Origin: Datnioides undecimradiatus
Lineage: Eukaryota; Chordata; Actinopteri; Lobotiformes; Datnioididae
Direction of reading: 5' to 3'
NCBI GenBank assembly: GCA_008933995.1
Contig: WARS01000047.1
Coordinates: forward strand, 1,364,001-1,428,000
DNA length: 64,000 nt
Positions 12,401 through 25,900 of the stretch are shown one piece after another (positions within the stretch are counted from its first letter, which is position 1; each line of letters begins with the position of its first letter). Position numbers and translations under genes: made by a program. The notes below the pieces were generated by a model. The model was not told the DNA's origin and did no database searches. It saw only the letters and a program-made list of their open reading frames with translations.

Positions 12401-15400
12401 TGCTCTGTTACCTGCAGCCTAACTTTGTTCCCACATGTCTTTACAGTTGGTTTCTTCAATCTCCCTATGTCCACACGATGCACAATATGGATTATTTAAC
12501 ATGTTTGTGTAAAACTTACATGCATTGCGGATAAAAATGCAGGACTTTTACTTGTAGAGAAGTATTTTCACAGAATTATATTTCTATTTTTACTTTTCAA
12601 ATGCTCTGATCTTACTTTTAAGAAAAGTAAATACTACTGGTTTTATGGTTCCAGTGATTTTACAAAAGGTTTTAAATCCAGACTCCAGACTTAGTTGCTA
12701 CTTCTTATGGTTTTAATAAATAATCGTCTTACAATTGTTCTACCAAGTTGTAGAGTTGGCATTAGTCTTATTCTGCTATTAGCAATTCATAAGGATGTTA
12801 ATTCAGATGGCACCTTAACGGCAGAGTGTGACCTTTCTCTTTCTACTTTATAGGCAAGTCTATCAGTAATGATCTCACCATTGAGACTGAGCCATGCAAT
12901 TTGTCCTGCTTTTATTAAGCCAGACTGACTGGTTAAAGAGGAGATGTAACACTGATTTTTAGTGAGAATTGTAATACTGTGCATTGTGTCCTGGTCCACA
13001 CTCAGACTGAAAGTAGAAAGCTGCTGTGGATGTTTTCCTACAGGAACCAGGAAGTAAAAAAGGTTGAATACAATAAAGGAAGTCCTTAAGTCATCAGGCT
13101 ACTTTCTCTGGCTTTGCCTGACAAATCCATCCATCCATCCATCTTCTTCCGCTTATCCAGGGCAGGGTCGCAGGGGCAGCAGCTTGAGCAGGGATGCCCA
13201 GACTTCCCTCTCCCCAGGCACTTCCTCAAGCTCTTCCGGGAGGATCCCGAGGCGGTCCCAGGCCAGTCGAGAGACATAGTCCCTCCAATGTGTCCTGGGT
13301 CTTCCCTGGGGCCTCCTCCCGGTGGGAGATGCCTGGAACACCTCCCCAGGGAGGCGTCTGGGAGGCATCCGAAACAGATGCCCAAGCCACCTCAGCTGGC
13401 TCGATCTCGATGTGGAGGAGCAGCAGCTCTACTTTGAGCTCCCTCCGGGTGACAGAGCTTCTCACCCTATCACGAAGGGTGCACCCTGCTACCCTGACGA
13501 GGAAACCCATTTCGGCCACTTGTATCTGTGATCTTGTCCTTATGGTCGTGACCCAAAGCTCATGACCATAAGTGAGAGTAGGAACATAGATTGACCGGTA
13601 AATTGAGAGCTTTGCTGCCTGACAAATCCAAGTAACAAAGAATATGAATCATTATAACATAATGTGCACAGTTCCCTGGAGGGTCACAATTGATAGTATA
13701 ATTGTGGCTTTGCTCTGTACCGTCACTCCCAGAATGAAGATTACAGATTACATGACAAAGTGAAACTGAATATTTTTACTGGTACACGCTTTATAAAGCA
13801 AAACACTATTTTTCTAGTGTTCTGCGCTCAAAAGGTTGTGCTAAGCTTGAAAAGAACTGTCGTCCGATCTTGTTAGATCATAAAAGGGTTTACGTGTGTT
13901 GGTTGTCAAATCAAAGGCTGACTGTGGGGATGGTGGGTAATGTAAGCTAGGGAAGGCTAAGCCATTTACTGCTGGCCATACTGTTAAATAATGTCTGTGT
14001 TGTCCTTGTCTCGCTTGGACTCTGGTGTTATTGTGTGTGACCTTTCTGCTGCATTTACAGGGTAACAATGCAGCACCAATAGGAAGTATGTAGAAGGTCT
14101 TGTTATAGTTAGGCTAAAAAAAGGTAATAAAAAAATGCTGGTACAATTTGTTTTTGAGACATTAATATAAATTTCTGCGTTATAAAGACTAGCCTTGTCA
14201 AAAATTCAATTAGCCCGTCACATCCTGATCATTTTTTAAAATGCCGTTGCTTTTTACTTCATTGCATCATCAGCCTCAACTGACACTTTTGTACTTGGCT
14301 ACTCACATGAAGAGCAACAGAAATACAGTGTCGACACAAAAACCACAAATGGAAAAAAAAGATCTCCACTTCTTTTCTCACCTCCACACAGCGTGAAGAC
14401 AGTGTGAGTGTCACATAGTCATTTTCAGAAAGTTATAGAAATGTCCGACACAGCTCCCCCCTTAATCCCACGCAGATAATGGAGTGCAGGAGGGGAGGGT
14501 TCCCGAAGATATTCAACGATCTAGCAGATCCGCTGGAGTGTATTGGAGCTTCTCGGGCCCACGTCTTTGTTTTAACAACCCACTGGTTTCATTTTCCATT
14601 TTCTTCACATACTATATCTGTAAGCAGCTCAGTTTGGTTAGACCAACTGTCATCCCTTTTTCAGCACAGGAAGAACACCCCCCTCCCTCCCCCCCAAGAC
14701 TAGCTTGAATCGATGCAGACACATTTTGTAACACAGGATTTTCATAGATTGACTCCTTCAGGTGAGTCTCTCCTGTGCTATGACTGAATACATTGCCAGT
14801 TTTATTAAATCCTCCACGGCTTCCAGAGCTGTGTGTTTGTTAGACCGCTGTGCATTATGACTGGGAGCAGATATACAATGCAGTCCATCAGGCCGGAGCA
14901 ACAAGAGTGGCAGATGAAGACCACACACGCAATTTTCCACCAGCAACAAAGTATCTCCATAAATACAGTTTGTGTTTGTGCACAGGTTTTACAAGCTAAA
15001 CCCCTCCACCCGCCCCCGAGAGAGAAAAGCAGCTGTGGTCTGCTTACAGATTTACATCATCAGTCGGCTGCTTTGAAATTGAAACAAAAGTCCTTATGTA
15101 AATAAAGTTGTGTTAACATTCAGCGTTTCTCACCAAAATGTGTGGCTTGTGCCATCGGGGTCTAAACGACATGCTGCATGCGCTTCCTCCCTCACAAAAT
15201 GCTGCTTTGTAGATGTGTTATAAGTGTGTAGGAGGGGAAAAGTTGCTGTTCTGCCTCCTCTCTGATGGTTATGAACATGTATTGCTTGATCGATACTGAA
15301 CAGAAATGACAGTCGAGGCAGCGCGCATTTGTGTTGTCGTACTGTTCAATGTGAAGGACTCCATTTGTAAATCACAACCTTACGTCCAAGTGCTACCATT

Positions 15401-16150
15401 GTGCCAAGTTTGACATAGAACTTAGATCGACCGCAGCTTTGTACAGTTCGTGTACGTGCAGGGGAGGGTTGCAGGGTTTGTTGAAAACCGCAGCGGCACA
15501 ATGGTACATCTGATTGTTTTGTTCCCTCGACTAGAGGGGTTACATAAGTTGCTCGATACTCAGTCTGTTTGGGGGTTTGGGAGGGTCTTTCTATTGATTT
15601 GTTTGTTTTTGTGTGAGAAGCAGCCAGAGGAGGATGTCAGAGCAAGTCCTGATAGATCTCCTGAGGGGCTCAGGTAGCCATCTGGAAGGCTGAGGAGCAT
15701 GGCATACAGGCTGTCGGCTCTACAGGAAGAATCAGTCTTTCAGAGTTGCCCTGAAGTGTGACGTTGAATCGCTGAGACCTTTCAATTTATTTCAAAGGTT
15801 TATCTCTACATTGAGAAACAATACTGTATGTGTTTCCAGCTTCATCTTTATGTTATCAGTGACAAAAGTTGTGGGTTATTACTATTTCTCACAGATCCCT
15901 GTTCATTATTGGATTCAGAAAGTTCAAATGTTGGAATCGTTTGCATCTCAAAAAATCATCCTAATCTACTGAGTGACGATTTTGGCCGAAATGCAAAATA
16001 TCCTCCACACATTCATCACAAATGTCAAGCAACAGCAACATGAATGGGCCCAGACAATTGCACCAGTGAGCCAGGGAACTCTGTTAGAAGCAGTACATTT
16101 GACCTTTTTTTTGTTATCAGTCTTCATGCACACGCAGATTTTAACCCTGT

Positions 16151-16182
<32 letters not shown>

Positions 16183-19100
16183 TTCATTACTGTTACAAAT
16201 ACAGGCCAGACTAGTATCTGTTTAGGTTCTTCTTACATCCTCAGTGACATATAACATGTTAATTAGTGAGCTGTAGAGGTGCTGCGGCCTGCAAATGTTT
16301 TTTTGCCTTCCTACACCTGCCATACACGAGTTATTATAATAAAAAAGAGATTATTATATTAAACGGATATTTACAGTCATTATTGCACATTTCCTTATCG
16401 TATGGAAATACTATTGAAGATGTTTGTGGTGTGGTGTTGGGTGTTGTGACAATTATTTTGTGGTGTCGGTGGCGGCAGGGGGGGCTGTGTTTGGTGGAGT
16501 TCAAAAGCTGCTTTTGAGCCTGGAAGTGCAGGTCTCTAATGCCCTGTAGTGGCTTCCAGATGGCAACAGAGAGGGGCAGCGATGGTGATAGGGGTGAGTT
16601 GCATCCTTCAGTGTGCTGCAGGCTCTGTGCAGGCAGTTTGATCTGAAGGTGTCTTCCAGTGAAGGCAGGGGCAGGCCAATTAGTTTCTGGGCTGTGTTTG
16701 TGATGTTCTGAAGAGCTTCTCTGTCTGCCGCTGACAGTTGTTTAGGCACTAACTGCAAATGTAAACAGTTTCCATTCAAAATTTAAAAAAGCTGTTATAA
16801 TTACTAAAATCTGAAGTGGAGCATTGAGTTTGCCTTATCAGAAAATAGTAGACAACTGCAGAAGATTGCAAACAGACATAGCCTGTTTAGCTGTTTATGC
16901 TCAAACATTACTTGATTTTACAGTGGTGCGTAACATGAACCTACTTTTCATCACTGACTGATCATTGATTGTGTTGTTTCTGAAAGGCATACTCCAGTGT
17001 TATTTGCCCCGATCTTCCATGAGCCAAATCAGCCAGTGCACTGTTGTGTTAATAGTTTTGTTATAGCAGCTGGTTCAACAGTATCATAGGTTGGTTTTCA
17101 TTCACACTCAGCAGTCATATCCTGTTCCGCATCTGCCTCACATTTTTCAAATGGTTTCACATGTTTCAGATTACTTAGCATGCGACATTGACAGTGCTGT
17201 AAATTGGCTTGTGTGTTTTGTGTCATTGGACAGTTTTCCCAGTTGCCAACTACGAAGCAGCTTTCAGTGAACATGCACATCCAGGATTTGGTAGAACATC
17301 CATTGTGTGGCTGTTCTGCCAAATCAAACTATGCAACCAAGACAACGCAAATGTAGCTTACTGACAGGAATACTAGTAGTTGCTTCCCACTGGTGGTTGG
17401 GAGTTTTAATAGCTTCAGTCACTACAGTGTAAACAACAATGACGGATGAACTGTGTCAGTTGTGTTGTCCCACACTGAGCCACAGTAGGTAGATAGATAG
17501 ATAGACTTTAATAATCCCAAACTGGGAGATTTCACTGTTGCAGCAGCAATATACAGGCAGTCAACATACTGTACATAGATCTTTAACACTAATAATACAT
17601 CTATATGTGCATTAATTAATATAAAACTATTGCGAAAGTTACTTTATTTTGTAACTAATTACTTTGTGCATTATTTAGTAATGTAGTTCCATACTTTTTG
17701 AGACAAGTAACTGTAGCTAATTACAAATTCTCTGTAACTTGTACAGTTGACTACTGCTGAACAATTGGCGCATGGTACTGTAAAGCAATATGTCCTCTGT
17801 AGAGCTCAAGCAGCCACACAGACAGGTTGGTTTTCAGAAAGTAGAGCCACTGTTGAACCTTTTTTCCCAAACTGGAAACCCTCTTCACTTCCCCTCCTAT
17901 GATGTTTAGAGTAGAGAGTGAGAGTGGTATTGATCTTCTCATCGAACGTGAGAAAGTAAATTTTTCAAAGTGCTGAACTGTTGCTTTAAAGTGCAGGTTT
18001 TACACACAGAAATGTTTTTGAAAATCATCACTGTCGTACTGTCGAGCATGATGCACACAACAAAAATGGCTACTGGATAGCAGGATGAAAGACAGTGCAC
18101 ACTACCTGCCCAGGGCTTTCATGTCACATATCGTAAAACATTCACACAATGATGTTTTTCTGGGACATGAGGATGTCAACAATCTATGCTGGATAGCTCC
18201 TGCTCATAATCCTTATCTGATCTGCTGGATCTGAAGAGATGACGCGTCTTATCACACAAAGCAAGAACAAACAGGCTTTGTTAGTGGGGCTGCACTTCAT
18301 TGATCAATATTAATGGCATCCTTGTGTACTTATTCTTCAATGGAACTGCTGAGTTAAGGATAATTAGTCAGACCAATGCTGTGAGGAAAAGTCTGCGTTG
18401 ACCTAAATCTATAAACTATGGTTAGCACAATGGCTGAATGAAGAACACTAAATAGTGTTTATATTTTTATTAGTGGTGGAGGAAGTACTCTGATACTAAT
18501 TGGTACTCTGAAGTAAAAGTAACAGTACCACTGTGCAAAAATACTCAACTACAAGTAAAATCCTGCAATAAAAATGTTACTTAAGTAAAAAATCTGCAAC
18601 AGGATAAACTAAAAGTATCAAAAGTACGAGCTATGAAGAGTGGGCACATTCAGAATGATAAATATTATTGGATTATACTCATTCATTCATTCTTTCAGCC
18701 TCTTAAGTTCATTTCAACTGCTTAAGTCTTCGAACTGCTGGGCTCTGTGTGAGTTTCACTAGGGATCAATAAACACTTATTGCTATATTTTTATTATATT
18801 TTGTAAGATTAATGATCATCTGCAATGTAACAAGTAAGTTATTAAAAAACTGTAATGGAGTTAAAAGTATAAAATGTTAGTTTTAAGGAGACTTTGACCA
18901 ACTTCAACTCATTTATTCTCAAATTCACTCTTTCAGTTTCAACTTAGCTGCTCCATACTGCTTAATTATCATGCAAAATGAAAAAAACAAACAAAAAAAA
19001 CAGTTATCTCCATATTACACAGCAGATTATACAGTATACATTCTTCTATTTCATTTGAGGTCATTTCAGGACTTCAGGATGTGCGGACTATCTGTACAAG

Positions 19101-19871
19101 TGCCCAATCAACATTAAGTTTTTCCATGCAGCATCTGTATACTTTGTGAAAATAGATGCATGCAGACAGAAAAGCAAACATCTTCTGGGAATTAGTCATT
19201 AATCTCTCTCTGCTTGGCTAGAATGTGTGCAGCACTCTGTGGTGCACTGTGGGAATGACCTGCCACTCGAAGCTGGACGGGGCTGTGGATGGGACCAGTT
19301 GTGGTGAGGACAAGGTGAGCCTTCCATTTCATGAGCATGAAAGAAAAACAGATAAGAGATGTGATTTGTGATGAGAATCCTGATTTTGTTTGAGGGTTTG
19401 ATTCCTTAAAGGGAGGGCTTTAGTTTGTGGGAGCCTTTCCTGTTTGCAGTGTTTATTTGTGCAGGCAGGACTTTGACTCAAAACAGGGAGGGTCCAAAGA
19501 CTTTTGAAAGCTCAGTAGCTAACTACCCACTTTTGTTTCAGACTGTCGCTCAAACTAATACTGCAAGGCTGTGTTTTAAAATTTTAATATCATCAGTAAT
19601 ACTGAAATATAACATACAGTGCATCCGGAAAGTATTCACAGCGCTTCACTTTTTCCACATGTTGTTATGTTACAGCCTTATACCAAAATAGATTAAATTC
19701 ATTTTTTCCCTCAAAATTCTACACACAACACCCCATAATGACAATGTGAAAACAGCTTTTTTGAATTTTTTGCAAATTTATATAAGGCTGTAACATAACG
19801 AAATGTGGAAAAAGTGAAGGGCTGTGAATACTTTCCGGATGCACTGTAGCGGTCTGAGGATGATGTACAAA

Positions 19872-19926
<55 letters not shown>

Positions 19927-22900
19927 GCGGCTATCATGCCACAAGGCACCAATTACTGCGTTGCAGCAAGGTGTCAAAATGAAATGACTGGCTAACACCA
20001 CAAGCCACTGTGAAACACATTCCAGCTAAATAATGTTGCTTTAAAGGTTTCTCTCTCAAAAAGCAATGAGTTAGTTGATTTCTGGGTTTTCCTCTAGGAA
20101 GTAGTTTACTGAGATTGTACAGCAGGTCACCTGGATCCTGACCCGCTGCATCTCGTCTCCTGATGGACTAATAGCAAAAGTCAAACTCATTATATAGTTG
20201 GCATTTGTTGTGTGTGATGGCACATCCCCTCGTTCCTGTGAAAGTTAATGTCTTGTCACATGAAAATGTCCTCATATTTGCACTGCAGGAAACACTTGAT
20301 AATAGAAATGACTGGGTCAGTGTGCAGGAGAAAACCAGACTATAGTCGGTATAACAGATAATAAATCACTGCAATGGAGTACACTGTAATGCAGTAGTGC
20401 ATTAAAAAGTAGTGCAAACTGTTCCAACAGTGTTTCAGATGATAACTTCAGTGCAAACCTTAAAATAAAGGGGCCTCAGTTTTACAAGCTAATGCTGCCT
20501 TAATTTGCTGTCACTTAAGAACAGCAAGACAAAGCTTAATGTAAGCGTTCATTCATTTGATGACTTGTTTTTTTTTCACCAGTGGTGTTTCAATGGGGAG
20601 TGTGTGGAGACTGGATATCAGCCAGAGAGCGTTAATGGTGGCTGGGCGTCGTGGAGCGAGTGGTCGGCCTGTTCGAGGACGTGTGGGGCCGGAGTTCAGA
20701 GTGCCCACAGAGACTGTGATAATCCAGTGTGAGTTTTACCTTTCAGCCAAAATTACTTCAAAATGAAGAAATGTTTTCCTGTTTTTACTCTTTTTATAGA
20801 ATTAAATTGATACCTTTATCCTTTATCTGCAAGGAATAAGGCGTAATTATGAGTTATTAGTTATGAGTTAAAATATTACCCACATCAATTTATTCTTTAA
20901 TATATTTTTTCAAAACATGACATCTCATCTCAGTTGTGGTTGAAAAGCCTTTTAACTGAACAAGGTTTATAATGTTTGAGTCCGTAATGTGCAGTGTAGC
21001 GGCTTTTTATGAAAATGGAGCGGTGAACCTATTTTGGGAAGTACATGAACAGATAGTGATTGATATATCAATGATGAAAGGAGCATCAGGCAGTAACTTA
21101 ATTCACACATGTCTGGCTTAGCAGTGAGAGACAGTAGAGGCTGTTATGTAATCCACAGAGTGGAGTAAGGCTGATATTAAAAGTAAAAATGTCACAGAAT
21201 CAGTGTATATGTCTGATGTCATAGACTGCGTTATTTATATTTATATAAAAAAGGAAAACAATATTTTCCATATTGACTGATTTATATTGTGATCCAATAT
21301 TGATATTTGTATTTTGAAAGTCCACTGTCAATGGGCTCTGGCACAGATCTGTTCTCTCTGGACCTCTTTTTTGTTCTTTTAGACTTTTTTCGTGTGAAAC
21401 CTCTCCGTTGGATCACTCAGTGAAACCAGTAAATCTATTTTTGAAAATTTAAATGGAGTCAAGTGTGAAAAGCAATTATATTTACCACTTGAAGAAACAA
21501 TAATGTGATAGTAGTTTGGGATTAATTAGTTCAGCCTAGTATGGGTCAGTCCGATTATTCAACTATTCACGAGCTTCAGTGAATAGTCGCTCAAAGCAGG
21601 AAGAATGAGATCTAATTATTACAACACTGTTCTTTTTGTGTTTCCGTCATCATGCACGAAATTCAAACACTGGCTCAAATACATATCTAAAGTCTCTTAA
21701 CTCCATTTTCCCAACATATCAAAAGGTTTTCAGCATAAAAGACAATAAGGAGTACTGAAATAACGTTTTCTACTGTCCTGCAGTCCTAAGTACAGAGGGA
21801 AGTATTGTCTGGGAGAGCGACGGAGGTACAAGATCTGTAACACCACACCATGTCCTCATGACCTGCCCACCTTCAGAGACCTCCAGTGCAGTCACTTCAA
21901 CACGATGCCGTACAAGGGCAGGTTCTACAAGTGGGAAACCGTCATCAACAGAGGTGAGCAGGTTAAAGGGATAGGGCTCATATGAGGCACTGCTCCATAG
22001 CCAGTGTGTTAGCCTCAGAGGACGGTAGTATGTTCCAAGTTTGGAGAAGGATATTATCACCAGCAGAGGTTAAACAAGGTTTCCCACTGCTGTGGACGTT
22101 GTTGTGTTTTTGCCACTTTAAAAAGTGCCCACCTAAAAAAAACTATCAGCTGTTTATGTTATATTTAGAATATATCTTTATAGTTTTTCAGCATTTTCCA
22201 GCAGGAAACTAAAACCATTACATTCATCTGTGCTCTCTTCAAATCCACCAGACTCATTTGACAAAAACATTCATTTTTTTTCTGCAGAAAAAAAGTCACT
22301 TTGTTGAATCCAATTTGAAACCCCACAGTCACACAATGACAAAAAACTAAACAATGAAAGCAGCAGTAGCTTAGCAACTCCTGTGTTCTGTTTTTGTCAA
22401 AGGAGTCTGGTGGATTTGGACAGAGCCACATGGGTTTCAGGCTTCCGTCAGAATGAGCTGTCTTAATGCATGAACAATGGAGAAGTACTTCATGCAACCT
22501 GAGCTCAAAAGACACAAACTATCCATTTAACCTGACAGCACTGAGGCAGACTTTAAAAGAGCGCCTTTGGTTGTAAATGTACAGTTTTGTTTCTTCTTTT
22601 CTATGAATTTCTCCTTAAACTCTTCCAGTGAGCCCCTGTGAACTGCACTGCCGACCACTGAACGAACACTTTTCTGACAAGTTGCGCGACGCCGTCACCG
22701 ATGGGACGCCGTGCTACGAAGGCAACAAAAGCAGAGATATGTGCATCAACGGCATCTGTAAGGTATCAACATCTACAATCTACTCTTCAACATCCTCTCA
22801 TAAATAATGAATACGTTTCATTGTCTCCTCTTCTGTTGCTGATCTGTCTCGTCTTTCGATTTCAAAACAGGGCTGCTTAACTACACCAGTCCTGTATTTC

Positions 22901-25900
22901 TGTTACATTTCATTGCGTCGCTGCTTTGCAAGTCAGGCAGAATATTTAGTTGACCCTCACTTTGTTTTCTCTGCATGTGAGTCCTGTACATTTGACATTC
23001 TGCATGAAAATGAGCCTCGTCGCTAGAACGGAAAACCTTGTGGCTGTTATCTCCCTGCTGTTGCCTATCACCCTGGGCCAAAATGCCAGTCACTGATACG
23101 ACACTGTTTGGATACTGAGTGGACAGCAATCACAGACTTTGGGCTCTGATTTCATGACATTTTGTGACATTTTTGTCAGGCAGCCACGTTTTCCGCCTTA
23201 CCCGCCCTTATTATGTGTTTTGAAGGGTTGCTGCAACATAAATAGCTCAGTCAGTCGTTGTTATTTTTTTTTATCTATGTGAAATGAAGACACTATATAT
23301 GAAATCATGGAGTTTGACTAAGAATGCTGATTGATGCTTAAAACATCGGTGATAATGTAGCTGTTCAGCCATTGTCCTGTGACTTGTTTTGAGAGTGTAG
23401 CCTTTTGTCCGTGGTGAAAAGCAACTCATTACATGTACTGAAGTACAGCACATGAGTTTGAGTATTTCCACTGCTGCTTTCTCTTCCTATCTCACTAAAT
23501 TTCAGATGTAAATGTTAAACCTTTTGTTCCAGCACATTGATTTAATAACTTTAGTTACATTTTCGATTCAAAATATAAAATGGAATCAACAAATAAATTA
23601 AATGTAATACATTTTTTGTATTTTTTTATATTAAGATCAAAAATGATTTATCCCAGAGGGTAAAGCCTCAAGCTACCCAGTGTAAATGAATTTAGATTAG
23701 CCCCATCTTTCCACATGCATAATTACCATTGCACTGGTAATTATTATTTAATAATATCATATAAATTACTCTGCAGTGGACTATTCTGCATTCTGAGTAC
23801 ATTTACTTATACCTCGATGCTCATACATAAGTAGTTTTACTAAAATTAAAGTGTGAATGCAGGGCTTTTAGTTGTAACGGCGTATTTGTATGCTGTGGTT
23901 TTCCCCCTGAGCAGAAGATGCGTGTGCTTCTTCCTTCCCTGCCTTTTGTTTAAATAACTGAATAACACATTTTGACTTTGCCTGCTCCAGGTGTGGAGCA
24001 GCAGCACAGTTTGGCTGTGTCAATAATGATAAAGCAGCACGGAAATCAAATCAAGGATTACTGTGATGTTTTGGGGTGGGTTTTTTTTCATTCCTGTAAA
24101 CAGTCAAATGCAGGTGAGTCGAGGTGAGGCGGGGTTGTGTTTTCTGCTTCCTTTATGTCGACAGCAGATTGGAAAATTAATTTGATTGAAATCTCTGGGA
24201 GAGGAAATGATATGAGATATTCAAATCGCTGCATAATGTCTGCTCTCTAAATTTGCTTTTGTGGTGTAATCAGGTTTTTTCTTGTTTGTCACATACATGT
24301 GTGTTGCAGAGTGTAGGCTGTGATTACGTGATTGGGTCCAATGCTGTCGAGGATCGCTGTGGGGTTTGTAATGGAAATGGCTCCACCTGCACGACTGTGA
24401 GGAGGACATTTGAGGAGAGTGAAGGACTTGGTATGTTTCCTACTCAATTTGGTTTGGCAGTAGGGCCTCTAACAACATAATTTTGATATGTCACCAGAGA
24501 GGAAAAGCACAGGTTTAAATAATGAAGACACAGTGACAGTTTAAAGGAGAAAATATAAATATTTAAATATTTAATGTGGGTGATAGAAATTACACAAACC
24601 CCAGTTTATGAAACCCCATACTGAAGTTGTAAACAGCTGTTTTTTTTAATGTACAGCATTTTTGTATGCATTTATAAACACTATCTTATTATAAACTATA
24701 TATTAAGTGTTTATATACTGTTTATAAAGGCTGAAGAAGAGGGATGCAATGTAAAAGGTTACCAAAATGTGTTTTCATACTGAAGCAACAGCACAGACCA
24801 GAGGGAGCGCTGAGGACAGCTGTGAATATTCTGAATAAAATCAATAGGTTAATTAGTTTGTGAAAGTCTACAGGAGCAGCAGGTCTGACATGCTTTTCAG
24901 CCTCAGGCTGATCTTATCGCAGCATTATAATTACTATGACGGCGTGCTTGTAGAGGACTGTAGCTGCACTCTCCTGAATCAACTAAGCTGCATTTGGATG
25001 GAAAATAAGAAAAGTGGAAAATAACTGAAGCCTGTTGCTGATGACGAAAAAGTATAAAAATGTTTTTACATGTGCAATATTTGTTATTGTATGAATCCAT
25101 TAATAACAGCAGAGCTGCTGTGGTGCTGTTACTCCTCTTTCCACAGGCAGTTTGTTTCATCTACAGTATTACAGTTACATAACATTATTAGTATTCCAGT
25201 AAAGTTCTCTGCTTACACTCCCATCACACCAGCTGACTCGTCATAAGTGGCTTCTGATTGGAAAGATGTTGCCCTGGAAACCTATAAGATACACATGTGG
25301 TTCCCCTGGTAGCCTCCTCTATCCTCTGAACACTGTTCTTCCCCCTCCCTCCTCCTTCTGTCTCCTCTGAGACCCATTTGAGGCACTGGAACATCCTGGA
25401 TGATAGTGGGCTCAATTGATCTCGGGGGGCTGTGGGCTCATAATTATTATACAGCTTTTGAATGTCAGTTTATTGGCTGAGCTAGTTTATGTTGATAAAC
25501 ATCACTGTGGAGGAAGATTTACGGATGGAGACATAGATTGGTTTTTATATTAATTATATATGAATATATATAATTAGTATAAAAGTATAGTTATATTTAT
25601 TTATATATTATACAACAGCCTCAAAAAATACATACTCATCATTAGTGGATATTGCTGCTATTAAACACCTCAAAAACAGTTTTGACCAACATGTAAACCA
25701 CCATTCACCCATATTTCAGTTTCACTTACTTAAAATGTCCTTTAGGCTACGTAGATATTGGACTGATCCCAGAGGGCGCCTGGGACATCCGCATTGAGGA
25801 GGTGGCTGAAGCTGGGAATTTCTTAGCCCTGCGAAGTGACANATCTGTCTCGTCTTTCGATTTCAAAACAGGGCTGCTTAACTACACCAGTCCTGTATTT

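Larger units (their letters stand above)
11560..19221 (+). other. adamts7: adamts7 intron, repeat-rich
   Basis: About 7.7 kb. Holds two LINE remnants (13130-13615 and 16500-16760), a GT microsatellite, a GATA stretch and several copies of common fish repeats, listed separately. The rest is AT-rich with no exon that I can support. Confidence 0.65.
19315..20582 (+). other. adamts7: adamts7 intron
   Basis: About 1.27 kb. Contains a Tc1-type miniature element and a CA microsatellite (listed separately); the remainder shows nothing recognisable. Confidence 0.7.
22842..25841 (+). repeat. 3,000-bp block, copy 1 (probable assembly duplication)
   Basis: From ATCTGTCTCGTCTTTCGATT to the base before the single N at 25842. 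The same block follows at 25843-28842, offset 3,001, with no differences in the parts I compared; every peptide from the two copies that I compared is the same. This copy ends in the middle of an adamts7 exon, which a real duplication would rarely do at an N. It contains surplus exon copies at 24310-24430 and 25746-25841. Confidence 0.9.

Noticed and set aside
13064-13565. Several overlapping plus-strand open frames of 70 to 123 codons.
   Set aside because: They are antisense to the LINE fragment at 13130-13615, whose coding strand is minus.
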